The translations under genes were made by a program, and so were the position numbers. Of a stretch of 64,000 nt of DNA, positions 27,234-36,592 are shown piece by piece. The notes below the pieces were generated by a model, which was given only the letters and a program-made list of their open reading frames with translations, was not told where the DNA came from and ran no database searches. Each line of letters begins with the position of its first letter. The first letter of the stretch is position 1. The DNA is from CAYQJL01 sp964573295 (GTDB lineage Bacteria > Eisenbacteria > RBG-16-71-46 > CAIMUX01 > WJJG01): positions 22,198-86,197 of the forward strand of contig CAZNJE010000013.1 of assembly GCA_964573295.1 (NCBI GenBank), in the 5' to 3' direction.

Positions 27234-28430
27234 ATGCGAGTGCTTCTCTTGGGCGTGGGCATGCAAGGCAAAGCCGCCCTCCACGACCTCGTGGCCAGCA
27301 CCGAGGTCACCGGTATCCTGGCCGCCGACGCAAACCTCGATGGCCTGCGTGCCCACGCGGCCCGGATGGGGTATGAGGCCTGTGGCCACCTGCAGTGCGT
27401 ACCCTGTGACGCGGACGACTCGCGGCAACTCAGGGTCCTCTTCGAGCAGCGGCCCGATGTCGTCATCGACCTTCTGCCGGTCCACTTCGGTCACGCGGTC
27501 GCGCAGCTTGCCATCGAGCATCAGGTGGACCTGGTCAACACGATGTACGTACGTCCCGAAATCCGCGCCCTTGCCGATCGCGCCCGAGCCCGCGGCGTCA
27601 CCATCCTGCCGGAGTTCGGCCTCGATCCCGGGATCGACCTGGTTCTCCTGGGCGAGGTGGTGCGCTCGCTGGATGAGATCGAAACACTCGACAGCTACGG
27701 CGGCGGCCTCCCCGAACCCGATGCCGCCGAGCCGCCTCTGCGCTACCGCGTGACCTGGACCTTCGCCGGGGTCTTGCGCGCCTATCGCCGCGCGGCGCGG
27801 CTCGTCGCCGATCGCGGTGTGCGGGAAATTCCACCCGAGGAGATCTTCGCCCCGCAGCACATTCACCCCGTGGAGGTCGACGGCCTGGGGAGGCTCGAAG
27901 CCTATCCGAACGGAGATGCTCTCGCCTTCGCCGAGGCAGCCGGGCTGGATCCGGGGCGCCTCCGATCGACCGGCCGCTATACCCTGCGCTATCCCGGCCA
28001 TGCCGAGCTATGGCGATTGCTGGGTCGGCTGCACCTGCTCGACGAGGAGCCGGTCTTCGTCGGCGGCCATCCGGTGAACCGGCGCGACTACCTGGCCGGC
28101 GTGTTGGGGCCGCACCTCGAGCTCGGAGAGGACGAGAGGGATGTGTCGATCGTGCGCATCGAGGCGACCGGACGGCGCGAGGGACGGCGCGTTCGCGTGA
28201 TCGCCGAGCTGATCGACTGGCGCGATCACGAGTCGGGACTCACCGCCATGAGCCGGACGGTGGGCTTCACCGCCAGTATCGGCGCCCATCTGCTGGCGCG
28301 CGACGCACTGCCCGGGCCCGGCCTGCTCTCGCCGGTGCGCGACGTTCCCTACGATCGCTTCACCCGCGAGCTCGAACGACGCGGGATCCGCACGACCCTG
28401 CGGATCGAGACCGAGGAGGGAGCTCGATGA
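27234..28430 (+). CDS. Saccharopine dehydrogenase-like oxidoreductase
   Basis: The 398-residue protein has an N-terminal Rossmann fold (MRVLLLGVGMQGKAALHDL, NAD(P)-binding G-x-G-x2-G) and the saccharopine-dehydrogenase pattern DVVIDLLPVHFGHAVAQLAI and ILPEFGLDPGIDLVL. The C-terminal half resembles lysine 6-dehydrogenase or carboxynorspermidine-synthase-like members. The reaction is therefore a reductive or oxidative amine chemistry on a lysine-type substrate, not resolved further. GGGAAGGG precedes the ATG. Its stop overlaps the next ATG by 4 nt, coupling it to a receiver-only response regulator, an unusual partner. Confidence 0.82.
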   Translation: MRVLLLGVGMQGKAALHDLVASTEVTGILAADANLDGLRAHAARMGYEACGHLQCVPCDADDSRQLRVLFEQRPDVVIDLLPVHFGHAVAQLAIEHQVDLVNTMYVRPEIRALADRARARGVTILPEFGLDPGIDLVLLGEVVRSLDEIETLDSYGGGLPEPDAAEPPLRYRVTWTFAGVLRAYRRAARLVADRGVREIPPEEIFAPQHIHPVEVDGLGRLEAYPNGDALAFAEAAGLDPGRLRSTGRYTLRYPGHAELWRLLGRLHLLDEEPVFVGGHPVNRRDYLAGVLGPHLELGEDERDVSIVRIEATGRREGRRVRVIAELIDWRDHESGLTAMSRTVGFTASIGAHLLARDALPGPGLLSPVRDVPYDRFTRELERRGIRTTLRIETEEGAR

Positions 28431-28879
28431 CTCTTCCCCAACCATCCCGACCGATCGAGATCCTGCTCATCGAGGACAATCCCGCCGACGTCCGGCTGAC
28501 CGAGGAGGCGCTGCTCGAAGGCCGGATGAGCAATCATCTCAGTGTCGCCGGCGACGGCGAGACCGCGCTCCAGATGCTCAGGCGCGAAGGCGTCTACGCA
28601 AACCAGCCCCGGCCCGATCTCATTCTGCTGGACCTCAACCTACCGAAGCTCGATGGGCGGGATGTACTGGCCCAGCTCAAGCAAGACCCGGTTCTTCGCA
28701 AGATTCCAATCATCGTCCTGACGACCTCGTCGGCACGTGAGGACATCGAGCAGAGCTACCGGCTCCATGCGAACTGCTACATCTCGAAGCCGGTCGAGTA
28801 TGGGGAATTCCTGGAGGTGATCCGCCTGATCGAGGACTTCTGGCTCCGGAGAGTGCGGTTGCCGGGCGTATGGGACTAG
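28427..28879 (+). CDS. Stand-alone response-regulator receiver (Rcp1-like)
   Basis: The 150-residue single receiver domain carries the acidic pair in LLIEDNPADVRLTEEAL, the phospho-acceptor Asp in LLDLNLP, the switch Thr in VLTTS and Lys in ISKPVEYGEF. The NPADV start and overall form match the Rcp1/CheY-like subfamily that serves phytochrome-type kinases. No output domain follows. GAGGAGGGA precedes the ATG, which overlaps the upstream stop (ATGA). No cognate kinase is nearby; the only kinase trace in the window is a remnant at 42 kb. Confidence 0.93.
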   Translation: MTLPQPSRPIEILLIEDNPADVRLTEEALLEGRMSNHLSVAGDGETALQMLRREGVYANQPRPDLILLDLNLPKLDGRDVLAQLKQDPVLRKIPIIVLTTSSAREDIEQSYRLHANCYISKPVEYGEFLEVIRLIEDFWLRRVRLPGVWD

Positions 28880-28896
28880 GAAGTCCAAGGCAGAAT

Positions 28897-29781
28897 CTAG
28901 TCTTCGGGCTCCAGCCGGGCACCGCAGTACTTGCAGTGCACCGCATCCGGGTCATGTCCCTCGGCGGCACACATCGGACAGGCTTGGGTGGAGACCATCT
29001 CCCGGCCCGTGCGCGCCAACTCCACCGAAACGATACCGGTCGGCACCGCGATGATCCCGTAGCCCATGATCATGACCACCGACGCCAGCAACCGTCCCAG
29101 CACCGTGGCCGGGGCCAGGTCGCCGTAGCCCACGGTCGTCATGGTGACCACAGCCCAGTAGATACTGATCGGAATGCTGGAGAAGCCGCTCGCCTCGCCC
29201 TCGATCAGGTACATCAAAGCCCCGACGATGACAAGCAGCGTCACGACACCTGCCAGAAAGACGACGATCTTGCGAGCACTGGCGCGCAGGGCGGTCCTCA
29301 GATGCTCCGCTTCCCCCACGAAGTAGCCAAGCTTGAGCACGCGGAAGACGCGCATCATACGCAGCGCGCGGATCACGGCGAGGGATTGTGTGCCGGGAAG
29401 GATGACGCTCAGGTAGGTTGGCAGAATCGCCAGTAGGTCGACGATCCCGAAGAAGCTTCGCGCATAACGTATCGGGCGGCCTACGACCAGAAGCCGCATG
29501 AGATACTCCGCGGAGAACAGTCCCGTGATGATCCACTCGATGGTTCGCATTGCCGCGCCGTAGCGCTCCCTGAGCGGCGCGACGCTCTCCAGCAAGACGG
29601 TCGTGACGCTGAGCACGATCAGTATCAAGAGGGCTATGTCGAACGTCTTGCCGGCAGCCGAATCGGCTTCGAAGATGATCTCGTGCGCGCGGTGTCTCCA
29701 CGGCGCCTGGTGGGCTGTCGGCGGGCCGTCCGGCCGGCTCGATGGCGTCATCGGTGTCGTCGATGTCGTCGGTTTCATCAC
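28897..29781 (-). CDS. Voltage-gated-type potassium channel with C-terminal zinc ribbon
   Basis: The 294-residue six-helix channel has an S4-like segment with spaced arginines (RALRMMRVFRVLKL), a pore loop with the K+ selectivity filter TVGYGD, and S6 after it. Residues about 260-290 contain paired cysteines (CPMCAAEG and CKYCGARL), forming a small zinc ribbon at the cytoplasmic end. The N-terminal 30 residues are Pro/Thr-rich. It is convergent with the receiver gene, with 17 bp between stops. It is likely to set membrane potential; the ribbon's role is unknown. Confidence 0.92.
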   Translation of the reverse strand: MMKPTTSTTPMTPSSRPDGPPTAHQAPWRHRAHEIIFEADSAAGKTFDIALLILIVLSVTTVLLESVAPLRERYGAAMRTIEWIITGLFSAEYLMRLLVVGRPIRYARSFFGIVDLLAILPTYLSVILPGTQSLAVIRALRMMRVFRVLKLGYFVGEAEHLRTALRASARKIVVFLAGVVTLLVIVGALMYLIEGEASGFSSIPISIYWAVVTMTTVGYGDLAPATVLGRLLASVVMIMGYGIIAVPTGIVSVELARTGREMVSTQACPMCAAEGHDPDAVHCKYCGARLEPED

Positions 29782-29816
29782 CGAGAACCCTAGGCGAGGC
29801 CCCCCGCCGAATCAAG

Positions 29817-30469
29817 ATGACACTGCGATCGGCACATGCACTCCGCCACCGGGCCGCCATTCTCCTGGCCAGCTTCGTATCCGCCGGGTACGTCGGGTGT
29901 ACCGGGCACGCCGGGTGTGCCGGGTCCAGGACCCAACACGACGGCGCCATGGTCACGGTTACTGATCACCGGCCCCAATGTGACCGCGCCATGACCGAGG
30001 ATGCCGGTCAGCAAGCCCAAGATGATGCGGTCGACCGGTGGGTTCATCGGTGGATGCAGGAGCGCCACATCCCAGGCCTCTCCCTCGCGGTCGTCAAGGG
30101 AGGCCGCGTCGTCAAGACGCGCGCCTACGGACTCGCAAGCATCGAGCTCGAGGTGCCCGCGAGTACCACGACCGTCTACGCCCTGGCCCCTGGTACAGCC
30201 GTCTGGCGCTGACCGAGGAAGGACTTCGTCCGGGCAACCGGTTGCATCGCCTTCACGTCGAGTACCCCGAATTCATGCGCACCGCCGGTGGTCTGAACTC
30301 CACGGTCTCCCTTCATCGCTACCTGGATGACGATCTCACGGTCATCGTGCTCACGAACTGCCAGGGGGCGGGACCCAACGAAATCGCCGAGGGCGTGGCA
30401 CGCGTCTATGTTCCCGAACTCGCCGAATCCCCGGTGTTTCTGTCCGCTGCCGCCCATAACGAAGATTGA
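29817..30469 (+). pseudogene. Internally deleted serine beta-lactamase/penicillin-binding family remnant
   Basis: Frame 0 starts at an ATG with a leader and a possible lipobox (VSAGYVGC), then the family N-terminus RHIPGLSLAVVKGGRVVK, AYGLASIELEVPAS and TTTVYALAPG, and stops at 30212. The catalytic SxxK that should come next is absent. Frame 2 then carries the family's C-terminal part: PEFMRTAGGLNSTVSLH, DDLTVIVLTNCQGAGPNEIA and ARVYVPEL. The two ends are abutted with a frame change and the central active-site region is lost, so no hydrolase activity is expected. Confidence 0.8.
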
Positions 30470-30566
30470 GCTTGCAAGGAACCCGGCGAAGCTGCGTAAT
30501 CCCTGCCCATAAGCGACCTCAACTGAAGTCCGATTCCCATCTACCCCGTGCGGAAGAGGTGGCTCG

Positions 30567-32165
30567 ATGGATCCGAACTCATCCCCACGCATCGCCGGGT
30601 CGGTACCGACTCCGGGGCGACGGCGCACCGGTGCCCAGCCGGGCTATCGATCGCGCTCCAAACCGTGCCGTGGACCGCGACTCGGGACGCCCCGCGGAGG
30701 GCGATGCCGTTCGCGCCGTGAATCCGACCGCGCCAGCGGATTGATCCCCTGGCTCCTCCTTCTGATCCTGGGCCTTTCGGGGCAGCTTGGCGGACCAGCG
30801 CACGGGGATTCGAACACGATCACCCTCTCGGATGCCCTCGAACGGGCCCTGGCGAACAATCCCGAGCTGCAAGCCAGCCACCACGCCGCCGAAGCGGCGC
30901 GGTGGACTTCCCGCCAAGCAAAGGGCCAACTCCTCCCCTCGCTCAACCTTCAAAGCGGGTTCACCCGTCTGGACGAGGAGACGGTCGCGCGGGCCAACGC
31001 CCTCGGTACCGAGTTCACGATGTACTTCCCCGACAGCAGCGGGATGCTTCAACCGGTGACGATCGAAATTCCTCAGACCGTCTTTCGTGACGGCTACCGA
31101 ACGACCCTGACCGCCCAGTGGCTGCTGCTCAATCCCTCGGTGTGGAACACGGCATCGCTGGCCGGTACGGCCGCCGGCGTCGCCCGCGCCGAACACGAGG
31201 TAGCGCGCCAGCGAACGATCCACCAGGTCATCTCCCGCTATCTGGACCTGCTCAAGGCCCACGAGGCCGCCACGATCCAGCGGGATCACCTCGCCCTGGC
31301 TCGCCAGAGCCGGGAGCAAGCCGAGCGGCTCTACGATGTCGGCCGTTATGCCGAAGCCGATGTGCTGCGCTGGCGCGTGGAGGAAGCGCAGCAGCAGCAA
31401 CTCCTGGTCCGGCAGGAGAGCGCCCGGCACATCGCCGCCCTGGCGCTGGAGAACGCCCTCGGCGAAATGCCCCTCGGACACACGCGGCCGGTGCCGGAGC
31501 TGCCCGCGCCGCTCGAGCACGCGCTGGAGGGTTTCCGCGTCCAGGATGAGACCGCCTGGCACGACTTCTTGGACCGATCGCTCGATCCGGCGGTCCGAGC
31601 CACGCCGACCTACGCGATCCTGGAGGGCGCCGTGCGTAGCGCCCGGCTCGAACACCGGCAGAGCACCTACGAGTTCCTGCCCACGCTGGTCGTGAGCGGC
31701 AGCTACGGGTGGCAAGAAAACGACACCTTCGAGCCCGATGGAGAGAAAGCCTGGTCGGTGGGTGCCACCCTCAACCTACCTCTCTTCGACGGACTGCGGA
31801 ATGTCTCCGGCTTCCAGGCCAGCGACCACCGCCTGGCCGAGGCCCGCCGAACGCTCGAGACCTCCTACCGGAATATGCTGTTGGCCGCGGGGAGCGCCCG
31901 CACCCAGATTCAGAGTTTCGTCGAGCAACTTCGCTTGGCCGAAGCCAGTCTGGAGAGCGCCCGGCGCAGTTTCGAGATCCGGAAGAACAGCTTCTCGCTG
32001 GGGCGTCTCAGCAACATCGAGTGGATCGACGCCCACCTGACGCTACGCACCGCTGAACAGAACCGGACCCTGGCCTACTACGATCTGATCCAATCGATCG
32101 CCGACTACCACCATGCCATCGGACGCATTGATGAACTGACATCGATCCAAGGGAGAAGACGATGA
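30567..32165 (+). CDS. TolC-like outer membrane efflux protein
   Basis: The 532-residue outer-membrane channel of a tripartite exporter has two TolC-type repeats of coiled-coil hairpins (LSDALERALANNPELQASHH and later LRLAEASLESARRSFEIRKNSFSLG). The predicted signal segment (LIPWLLLLILGLSGQL) lies after an unusually long Arg/Pro-rich 57-residue N-tail. GGAAGAGG precedes the chosen ATG; an internal TTG just before the hydrophobic segment is an alternative start. The stop overlaps the adaptor ATG by 4 nt. It is the only complete outer-membrane factor in the window. Confidence 0.92.
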   Translation: MDPNSSPRIAGSVPTPGRRRTGAQPGYRSRSKPCRGPRLGTPRGGRCRSRRESDRASGLIPWLLLLILGLSGQLGGPAHGDSNTITLSDALERALANNPELQASHHAAEAARWTSRQAKGQLLPSLNLQSGFTRLDEETVARANALGTEFTMYFPDSSGMLQPVTIEIPQTVFRDGYRTTLTAQWLLLNPSVWNTASLAGTAAGVARAEHEVARQRTIHQVISRYLDLLKAHEAATIQRDHLALARQSREQAERLYDVGRYAEADVLRWRVEEAQQQQLLVRQESARHIAALALENALGEMPLGHTRPVPELPAPLEHALEGFRVQDETAWHDFLDRSLDPAVRATPTYAILEGAVRSARLEHRQSTYEFLPTLVVSGSYGWQENDTFEPDGEKAWSVGATLNLPLFDGLRNVSGFQASDHRLAEARRTLETSYRNMLLAAGSARTQIQSFVEQLRLAEASLESARRSFEIRKNSFSLGRLSNIEWIDAHLTLRTAEQNRTLAYYDLIQSIADYHHAIGRIDELTSIQGRRR

Positions 32166-33331
32166 AGGCGGTATCGAGCCAACCCCTTCGCCCCGGCGCG
32201 CGACTCCCGGCCGGCGCACGACTCCCGGCCGGCGCGCCCCCGCCGGCCAGCCTATTTCTGGCCGGCTTGCTGTTCCTGGCCGCCGGCTGCGAGAAGCCGG
32301 CCGAGGAGGTGCCCGAGGCGCCGCCGGTCTCGGTGGGCACGATGCGGCTCGCCCGGGAAACCCTGTCCGAATCCTACAACCTGACCGGCATCCTGCGCGC
32401 CTATCGCGATGTCGACATCGTGGCGGAGGTCTCGGGAAGCCCGGAGCGCGTGTTGCACGACGTGGGCGACGAGGTGTCTCGAGGCGCCGTCCTGGCCGTG
32501 CTCGAGAAGGAGGTGCCGCAGGCATCGCTGCGCCAGGCCGAAGCCGCCCTGCTCGCCTCCGAGGCCCGGGCCCGCGTGGCCGCCGCCGACTTCCGGCGCG
32601 ACTCGACCCTTCATGCCGCCGGCGACATTGCCGCCGCCGCCTTTGAGGCCAGCCGCATGGCGGCTCAGACCGCCCGCGCCGACTACCTCGCGAGCCAGGC
32701 CACGCACGACCTGGCAGCCCGTGAGCTCCGCGAGACCGAGATCCGCGCGCCGCTAGGCGGCCGCGTCGCTCGCCGGATGATCGACGAAGGCGGCTTCGTC
32801 ACCCGGGGCACCCCGGTCTTCCGGATCGTCGATCTGGACTCGCTGAAGCTCTCGCTGTCGGTTTCCCAGCGAGACGTCGCTCGGATCGAGATAGGCGATC
32901 CCGTGTGGATCGACACCGGCCTCGCCACGATCCGGGGACGAATCCGGCGCATCGCCCCCGAGGCCGACGAGGTCTCCCGCACCTTCCCCGTCGAAGTGGT
33001 GCTGCCCAACACGCCGGCTCACGACCTGCGCGCCGGTATGGTGGTGCGGGTCACCCTCCAGCTCTCCGAGTATCCGGATGTGCTGGCAGTTCCCAAAGAC
33101 GCCGTCCTCACCGAGGGCGGCGCGCCCTACGTCTTCGTCATCGTCCACGACACGCTCGCGGTTCGCCGCCCCGTCGCGCCCGGGTCACTCATCGATGACC
33201 GGGTCATCATCGAGGCCGGTCTTGCGCCGGGCGAGAGAATCATCCATGTGGGGCTGACGAGCTTGCGTGACTCCACGCGCATTCGCATCGACACCGGCAA
33301 CGAGCTGCCCGCTCGGGAGGTGGCCCGATGA
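32162..33331 (+). CDS. AcrA/HlyD-type RND periplasmic adaptor lipoprotein
   Basis: The 389-residue adaptor has a lipobox (FLAAGC). The lipoyl half-motifs are VDIVAEVSGSPERVLHDVG and IRAPLGGRVARRMIDEGGFV, flanking an alpha-hairpin rich in Ala/Arg, then beta-barrel and membrane-proximal domains. The N-terminus contains a duplicated LPAGAR hexapeptide from an 18-bp DNA repeat. It starts with a 4-nt overlap on the TolC-like gene and ends with a 4-nt overlap on the pump gene, so the three are one translationally coupled operon. Confidence 0.94.
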   Translation: MKAVSSQPLRPGARLPAGARLPAGAPPPASLFLAGLLFLAAGCEKPAEEVPEAPPVSVGTMRLARETLSESYNLTGILRAYRDVDIVAEVSGSPERVLHDVGDEVSRGAVLAVLEKEVPQASLRQAEAALLASEARARVAAADFRRDSTLHAAGDIAAAAFEASRMAAQTARADYLASQATHDLAARELRETEIRAPLGGRVARRMIDEGGFVTRGTPVFRIVDLDSLKLSLSVSQRDVARIEIGDPVWIDTGLATIRGRIRRIAPEADEVSRTFPVEVVLPNTPAHDLRAGMVVRVTLQLSEYPDVLAVPKDAVLTEGGAPYVFVIVHDTLAVRRPVAPGSLIDDRVIIEAGLAPGERIIHVGLTSLRDSTRIRIDTGNELPAREVAR

Positions 33332-36300
33332 GTACGCTCCCCCGTCTGTCGGTGGGCCAGCCGGTTCTGGTCAACCTCCTGATGGTGGGCATCATCGTGG
33401 GCGGCTTCTTCGCGCTGCTCGACATGCCCCAGGAGCTGAACCCCAACGTCAGCTTCAACTGGGTGTTCGTCACCATCCCCTACCCCGGCGCCTCGCCCGC
33501 CGAGGTGGAAGACTTGATCATCATTCCGGCCGAGGAAGAGGTCGATAAGATCGACCGCATCGACGAGCTCCTCTCGACGGCCGGGGAGGGCTGGGGGTTC
33601 CTGTGGATCAAGTTCGAGGAGATGTCGCAGCACGACTTCACCGCGGCCATGCAGGATGTGCGCATGCACATCGATCAGGCCGATCTTCCCAACGACATTG
33701 AGGACCCGATCATCGAAGACTTCGGGTCCGACGACTTCGCTCCGGTCATTTCGGTGGGCATCACCTTCTCCAGTGATGAGGACGCGGCCGCCGACATCGC
33801 CGACGACTTGGCCGACGACATCGAGCACATCGCCGATGTGGCCAAGGTGCAGATCTCCGGACTCGAAGACCGCGAAATCTGGGTCGAGGTGGACCCATTC
33901 CAGCTCGCCGCGCAGAATCTCACACTTTCGAGCGTCGTCGGCGCCCTGGCCGCCCGCAACATCAACCTGCCGGGCGGCAACGTCACGATCGGCCGCTCGG
34001 AGTACTTGGTCCGCGCGGTAAGCCGCTACGAGTCCCCGGAGGAGATCAGAGAGACCGTGCTCTTCTCGGCCCCCGACGGCCGGATCGTCCGTCTGGGAGA
34101 CGTGGCCCGGGTCCGCGCGGTCCGGGCCGAACAGACGGTGCTCGCGCGTTTGAACGGTACGCGCTCGATCACGATCTCGGTCTCGAAGAAAGCCGGTGGC
34201 TCCACCTACGCGCTGGCCGACGAGGTCAAGGCCCTGGTCGCCGAGTACGAGACCCGCAGTCCCGCGGGCATCGAGTACACGATCACGATGGACTCGACCG
34301 AGATGATCTCGGAGATCTTGGGCGTCCTGCGCAACAACGCGCTCTTCGGCATCGTCTTCATCTTCGCCATCCTGCTCACCTTCCTGGGCCTGGGCAACGC
34401 GTTGCTGGCCTCGATGGGCATTCCGCTCTCGTTTCTGATCACCTTCATCCTCATGAACCTCACCGGGCAGACGGTCAACGGCTCGAGTCTCTTCGCCCTC
34501 ATCATCGTGCTCGGGATCATCGTCGATGACGCCATCATCGTGATCGAGAATGTCCACTCGCATCGCCAGCGCGGCAAGCCGTTGCGCCAGGCGGTGATCG
34601 AAGGCACCGAGGAGGTGCTGGGGCCGGTCACCTCGGGCATCCTGACCACGATCGCGGCCTTCCTGCCACTCATGCTGCTGCCCGGCATCATGGGCAAGTT
34701 CATGCGGGTGATTCCAATGGTGGTGAGCCTGGCCCTGCTCGCTTCGCTCTTCGAGGCGACCACGATCCTGCCGGCACACATCCACGACTGGACCCGCAAG
34801 GCCACCCATCACACGAAGCCGGAGATGCGTTTCTACGTGTGGCTGCGCGACCGCTACGAGCGCGGGCTGCGCGCGCTCCTGAAACGCCGCTATTGGGTGC
34901 TGGGTGCCACGGTCCTGCTGATGGCCCTGAGCACCATGGCGATCCCGCTGGTGGGGATCGAGCTCTTCGGCGAGGAGAACCTGGACTTCTTCACCGTGCT
35001 CGTGAAGCTTCCCGAGGGCAGTTCACTGGAAGAGACCGACCGGGTCATCGAACGCATCGAGGCCGCCGCGCTCGAGCTTCCGGCCGAGGATCTCCGCTAC
35101 GTCGTGGCCAATGCCGGCCTCTACCAGGGCAACGACGAGTGGACGACGCGCAAGAGCGTGGGGCAGGTGGTTGTAACGCTCAAGCCCGCGGCCGAACGGG
35201 TGCGCTCGATCGATGAGATGATCGCGCTTCTGCGCGAGCGGGTGAGCGACATCAGTGGGATGACTTCCCTCCAGTTCCAGAAGCCCTCCGGCGGGCCGCC
35301 GACCGGTAAGCCCATCTCGATCCGGGTAGCCGGCAAGCATCTCGATGAGCTCGAGAGCGCCGCCGCGGATCTGAAGGAGGTGCTGGGCACGGTTGCGGGG
35401 GTCTACGACATCGGCGACGACTTCCCGCGCGGCAAGAAGGAGATCCTGATCAAGGTCGATGAGGAGCGCGCCGCGCTGCTCGGCTTCTCGCCGCAGCAGA
35501 TCTCACTCGAGCTGCGTACCGCCATCGAAGGCGTGACCGCCACCACCTTCCGCGAGGGGGACGAGGATATCGACGTCATCGTGAAGCTCGCCGACTCGAA
35601 GCAGCAGTCCTTGGAGGACATCGGCAGCCTGAAGCTCACCAGCCTGCACGGCGGAAACGTACCGGTGAAGGATCTGGCGGAGATGACCGTGCGCGACGGC
35701 GCCTCCGAGATCAAGCACCGCAACCTGACGCGAACGATCATGGTGACCGCCGAGCTGGACGACGAGATCGTTTCCTTGGATGAGGCGGTCGCCCAGGCGC
35801 GGCGCCACTTCGATCGAATCGCCGCGCGCTATCAGGACGTGCGGTTCGAGATGGGAGGCGAGTTCGAGGAGTTCACCACGGCCTTCAACAACATCGCGAT
35901 GCTCTTCGGTGTGGGCGTCCTCCTGATCTACTTGATCCTGGGCACCCAATTCCGCTCCTACATCCAGCCGATCATCATCCTGTTGACCGTGCCGCTGGCC
36001 TTCATCGGCGCCATGGTCGGCCTCATGATCAACGGCGATCGGTTCAGCATCGTGACCCTCTTCGGCATCGTGGCGCTGGCCGGGATCGTGGTGAATGATT
36101 CGATCGTCATGATCGCCTTCATCAACAATGCCCGCCTCCGCGGCCAGGATCGCTGGGAGTCGATCGTCGCCGGCGGCCGGCAGCGCCTGCGGCCGATCAT
36201 CCTCACCTCGGTGACCACCATCGGCGGCCTGTTGCCCACCGCCATCGGTCTTGGCGGCAGCTCCAGCGTCTGGCGGCCCCTGGCGAGCACGATCGCCTAC

Positions 36301-36411
36301 GGCCTGCTCTTCTCGACGATCCTGACCCTCTTCGTAATCCCTGCGTTTCTGGCAATCGTCGACGACGTCAAGAAACGGACCGGCGCCTCGCTCATGCCCC
36401 GGAAGGAGTAG
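33328..36411 (+). CDS. AcrB-type RND transporter (HAE family)
   Basis: The 1027-residue inner-membrane pump is the energised part of the tripartite exporter. TM1 is followed by the periplasmic porter domain with PGASPAEVEDLIIIPAEEEV. The TM4 proton-relay region reads IIVLGIIVDDAIIVIENVHSH, with the adjacent Asp pair typical of hydrophobe/amphiphile exporters. The second half repeats the fold with GIVALAGIVVNDSIVMI and the conserved RLRPIILTSVTTIGG loop. The substrate is unknown. There is no adjacent regulator. Confidence 0.95.
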   Translation: MSTLPRLSVGQPVLVNLLMVGIIVGGFFALLDMPQELNPNVSFNWVFVTIPYPGASPAEVEDLIIIPAEEEVDKIDRIDELLSTAGEGWGFLWIKFEEMSQHDFTAAMQDVRMHIDQADLPNDIEDPIIEDFGSDDFAPVISVGITFSSDEDAAADIADDLADDIEHIADVAKVQISGLEDREIWVEVDPFQLAAQNLTLSSVVGALAARNINLPGGNVTIGRSEYLVRAVSRYESPEEIRETVLFSAPDGRIVRLGDVARVRAVRAEQTVLARLNGTRSITISVSKKAGGSTYALADEVKALVAEYETRSPAGIEYTITMDSTEMISEILGVLRNNALFGIVFIFAILLTFLGLGNALLASMGIPLSFLITFILMNLTGQTVNGSSLFALIIVLGIIVDDAIIVIENVHSHRQRGKPLRQAVIEGTEEVLGPVTSGILTTIAAFLPLMLLPGIMGKFMRVIPMVVSLALLASLFEATTILPAHIHDWTRKATHHTKPEMRFYVWLRDRYERGLRALLKRRYWVLGATVLLMALSTMAIPLVGIELFGEENLDFFTVLVKLPEGSSLEETDRVIERIEAAALELPAEDLRYVVANAGLYQGNDEWTTRKSVGQVVVTLKPAAERVRSIDEMIALLRERVSDISGMTSLQFQKPSGGPPTGKPISIRVAGKHLDELESAAADLKEVLGTVAGVYDIGDDFPRGKKEILIKVDEERAALLGFSPQQISLELRTAIEGVTATTFREGDEDIDVIVKLADSKQQSLEDIGSLKLTSLHGGNVPVKDLAEMTVRDGASEIKHRNLTRTIMVTAELDDEIVSLDEAVAQARRHFDRIAARYQDVRFEMGGEFEEFTTAFNNIAMLFGVGVLLIYLILGTQFRSYIQPIIILLTVPLAFIGAMVGLMINGDRFSIVTLFGIVALAGIVVNDSIVMIAFINNARLRGQDRWESIVAGGRQRLRPIILTSVTTIGGLLPTAIGLGGSSSVWRPLASTIAYGLLFSTILTLFVIPAFLAIVDDVKKRTGASLMPRKE

Positions 36412-36434
36412 CCGGGCAGCGCACGCCTGGTGCC

Positions 36435-36520
36435 AGATGCCTGACAGCAAATGCCTCGCAGGCAGATGCCCGACACGCAAGCACCTCGCAGGACCTCGCA
36501 GGAAGATGCCCGACACGCAA
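36435..36520. repeat. 17-bp direct repeats, 40-bp period, between convergent genes
   Basis: AGATGCCCGACACGCAA occurs exactly at 36464-36480 and 36504-36520, with a degenerate copy at 36435-36450. Shorter CCTCGCAGG elements lie between. The array directly abuts the long hairpin at 36520-36564. Confidence 0.85.
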
Positions 36521-36564
36521 ATGCCCGCCGCGGACAGCTGGGCAGCTGTCCACCGGCGGGCATT
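36520..36564. terminator. Long bidirectional hairpin between convergent genes
   Basis: Arms AATGCCCGCCG (36520-36530) and CGGCGGGCATT (36554-36564) pair perfectly, and inside them GGACAGCTG pairs perfectly with CAGCTGTCC around a 2-nt loop, giving 20 bp in total. It lies between the stops of the RND pump and the RRM gene. CTTTTG follows on the plus strand. A shared terminator is the simplest reading. Confidence 0.65.
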
Positions 36565-36592
36565 CGTGAACTTTTGACAGCGGGAGGAGCTG

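Noticed and set aside
29880..29935. Collagen-like Gly-x-Pro peptide on the minus strand
   Set aside because: The frame is short, lies opposite the leader of the beta-lactamase remnant, and comes from a simple GGGT-rich repeat.
33127..34812. 561-codon minus-strand frame inside the RND adaptor and pump genes
   Set aside because: Antisense to strongly conserved transporter motifs; composition rich in Asp/His/Arg typical of a shadow frame.
36435..36520. Possible CRISPR or minisatellite array with spacers
   Set aside because: Only two exact copies plus one degenerate copy, and the spacer shares repeat fragments; no cas genes nearby.
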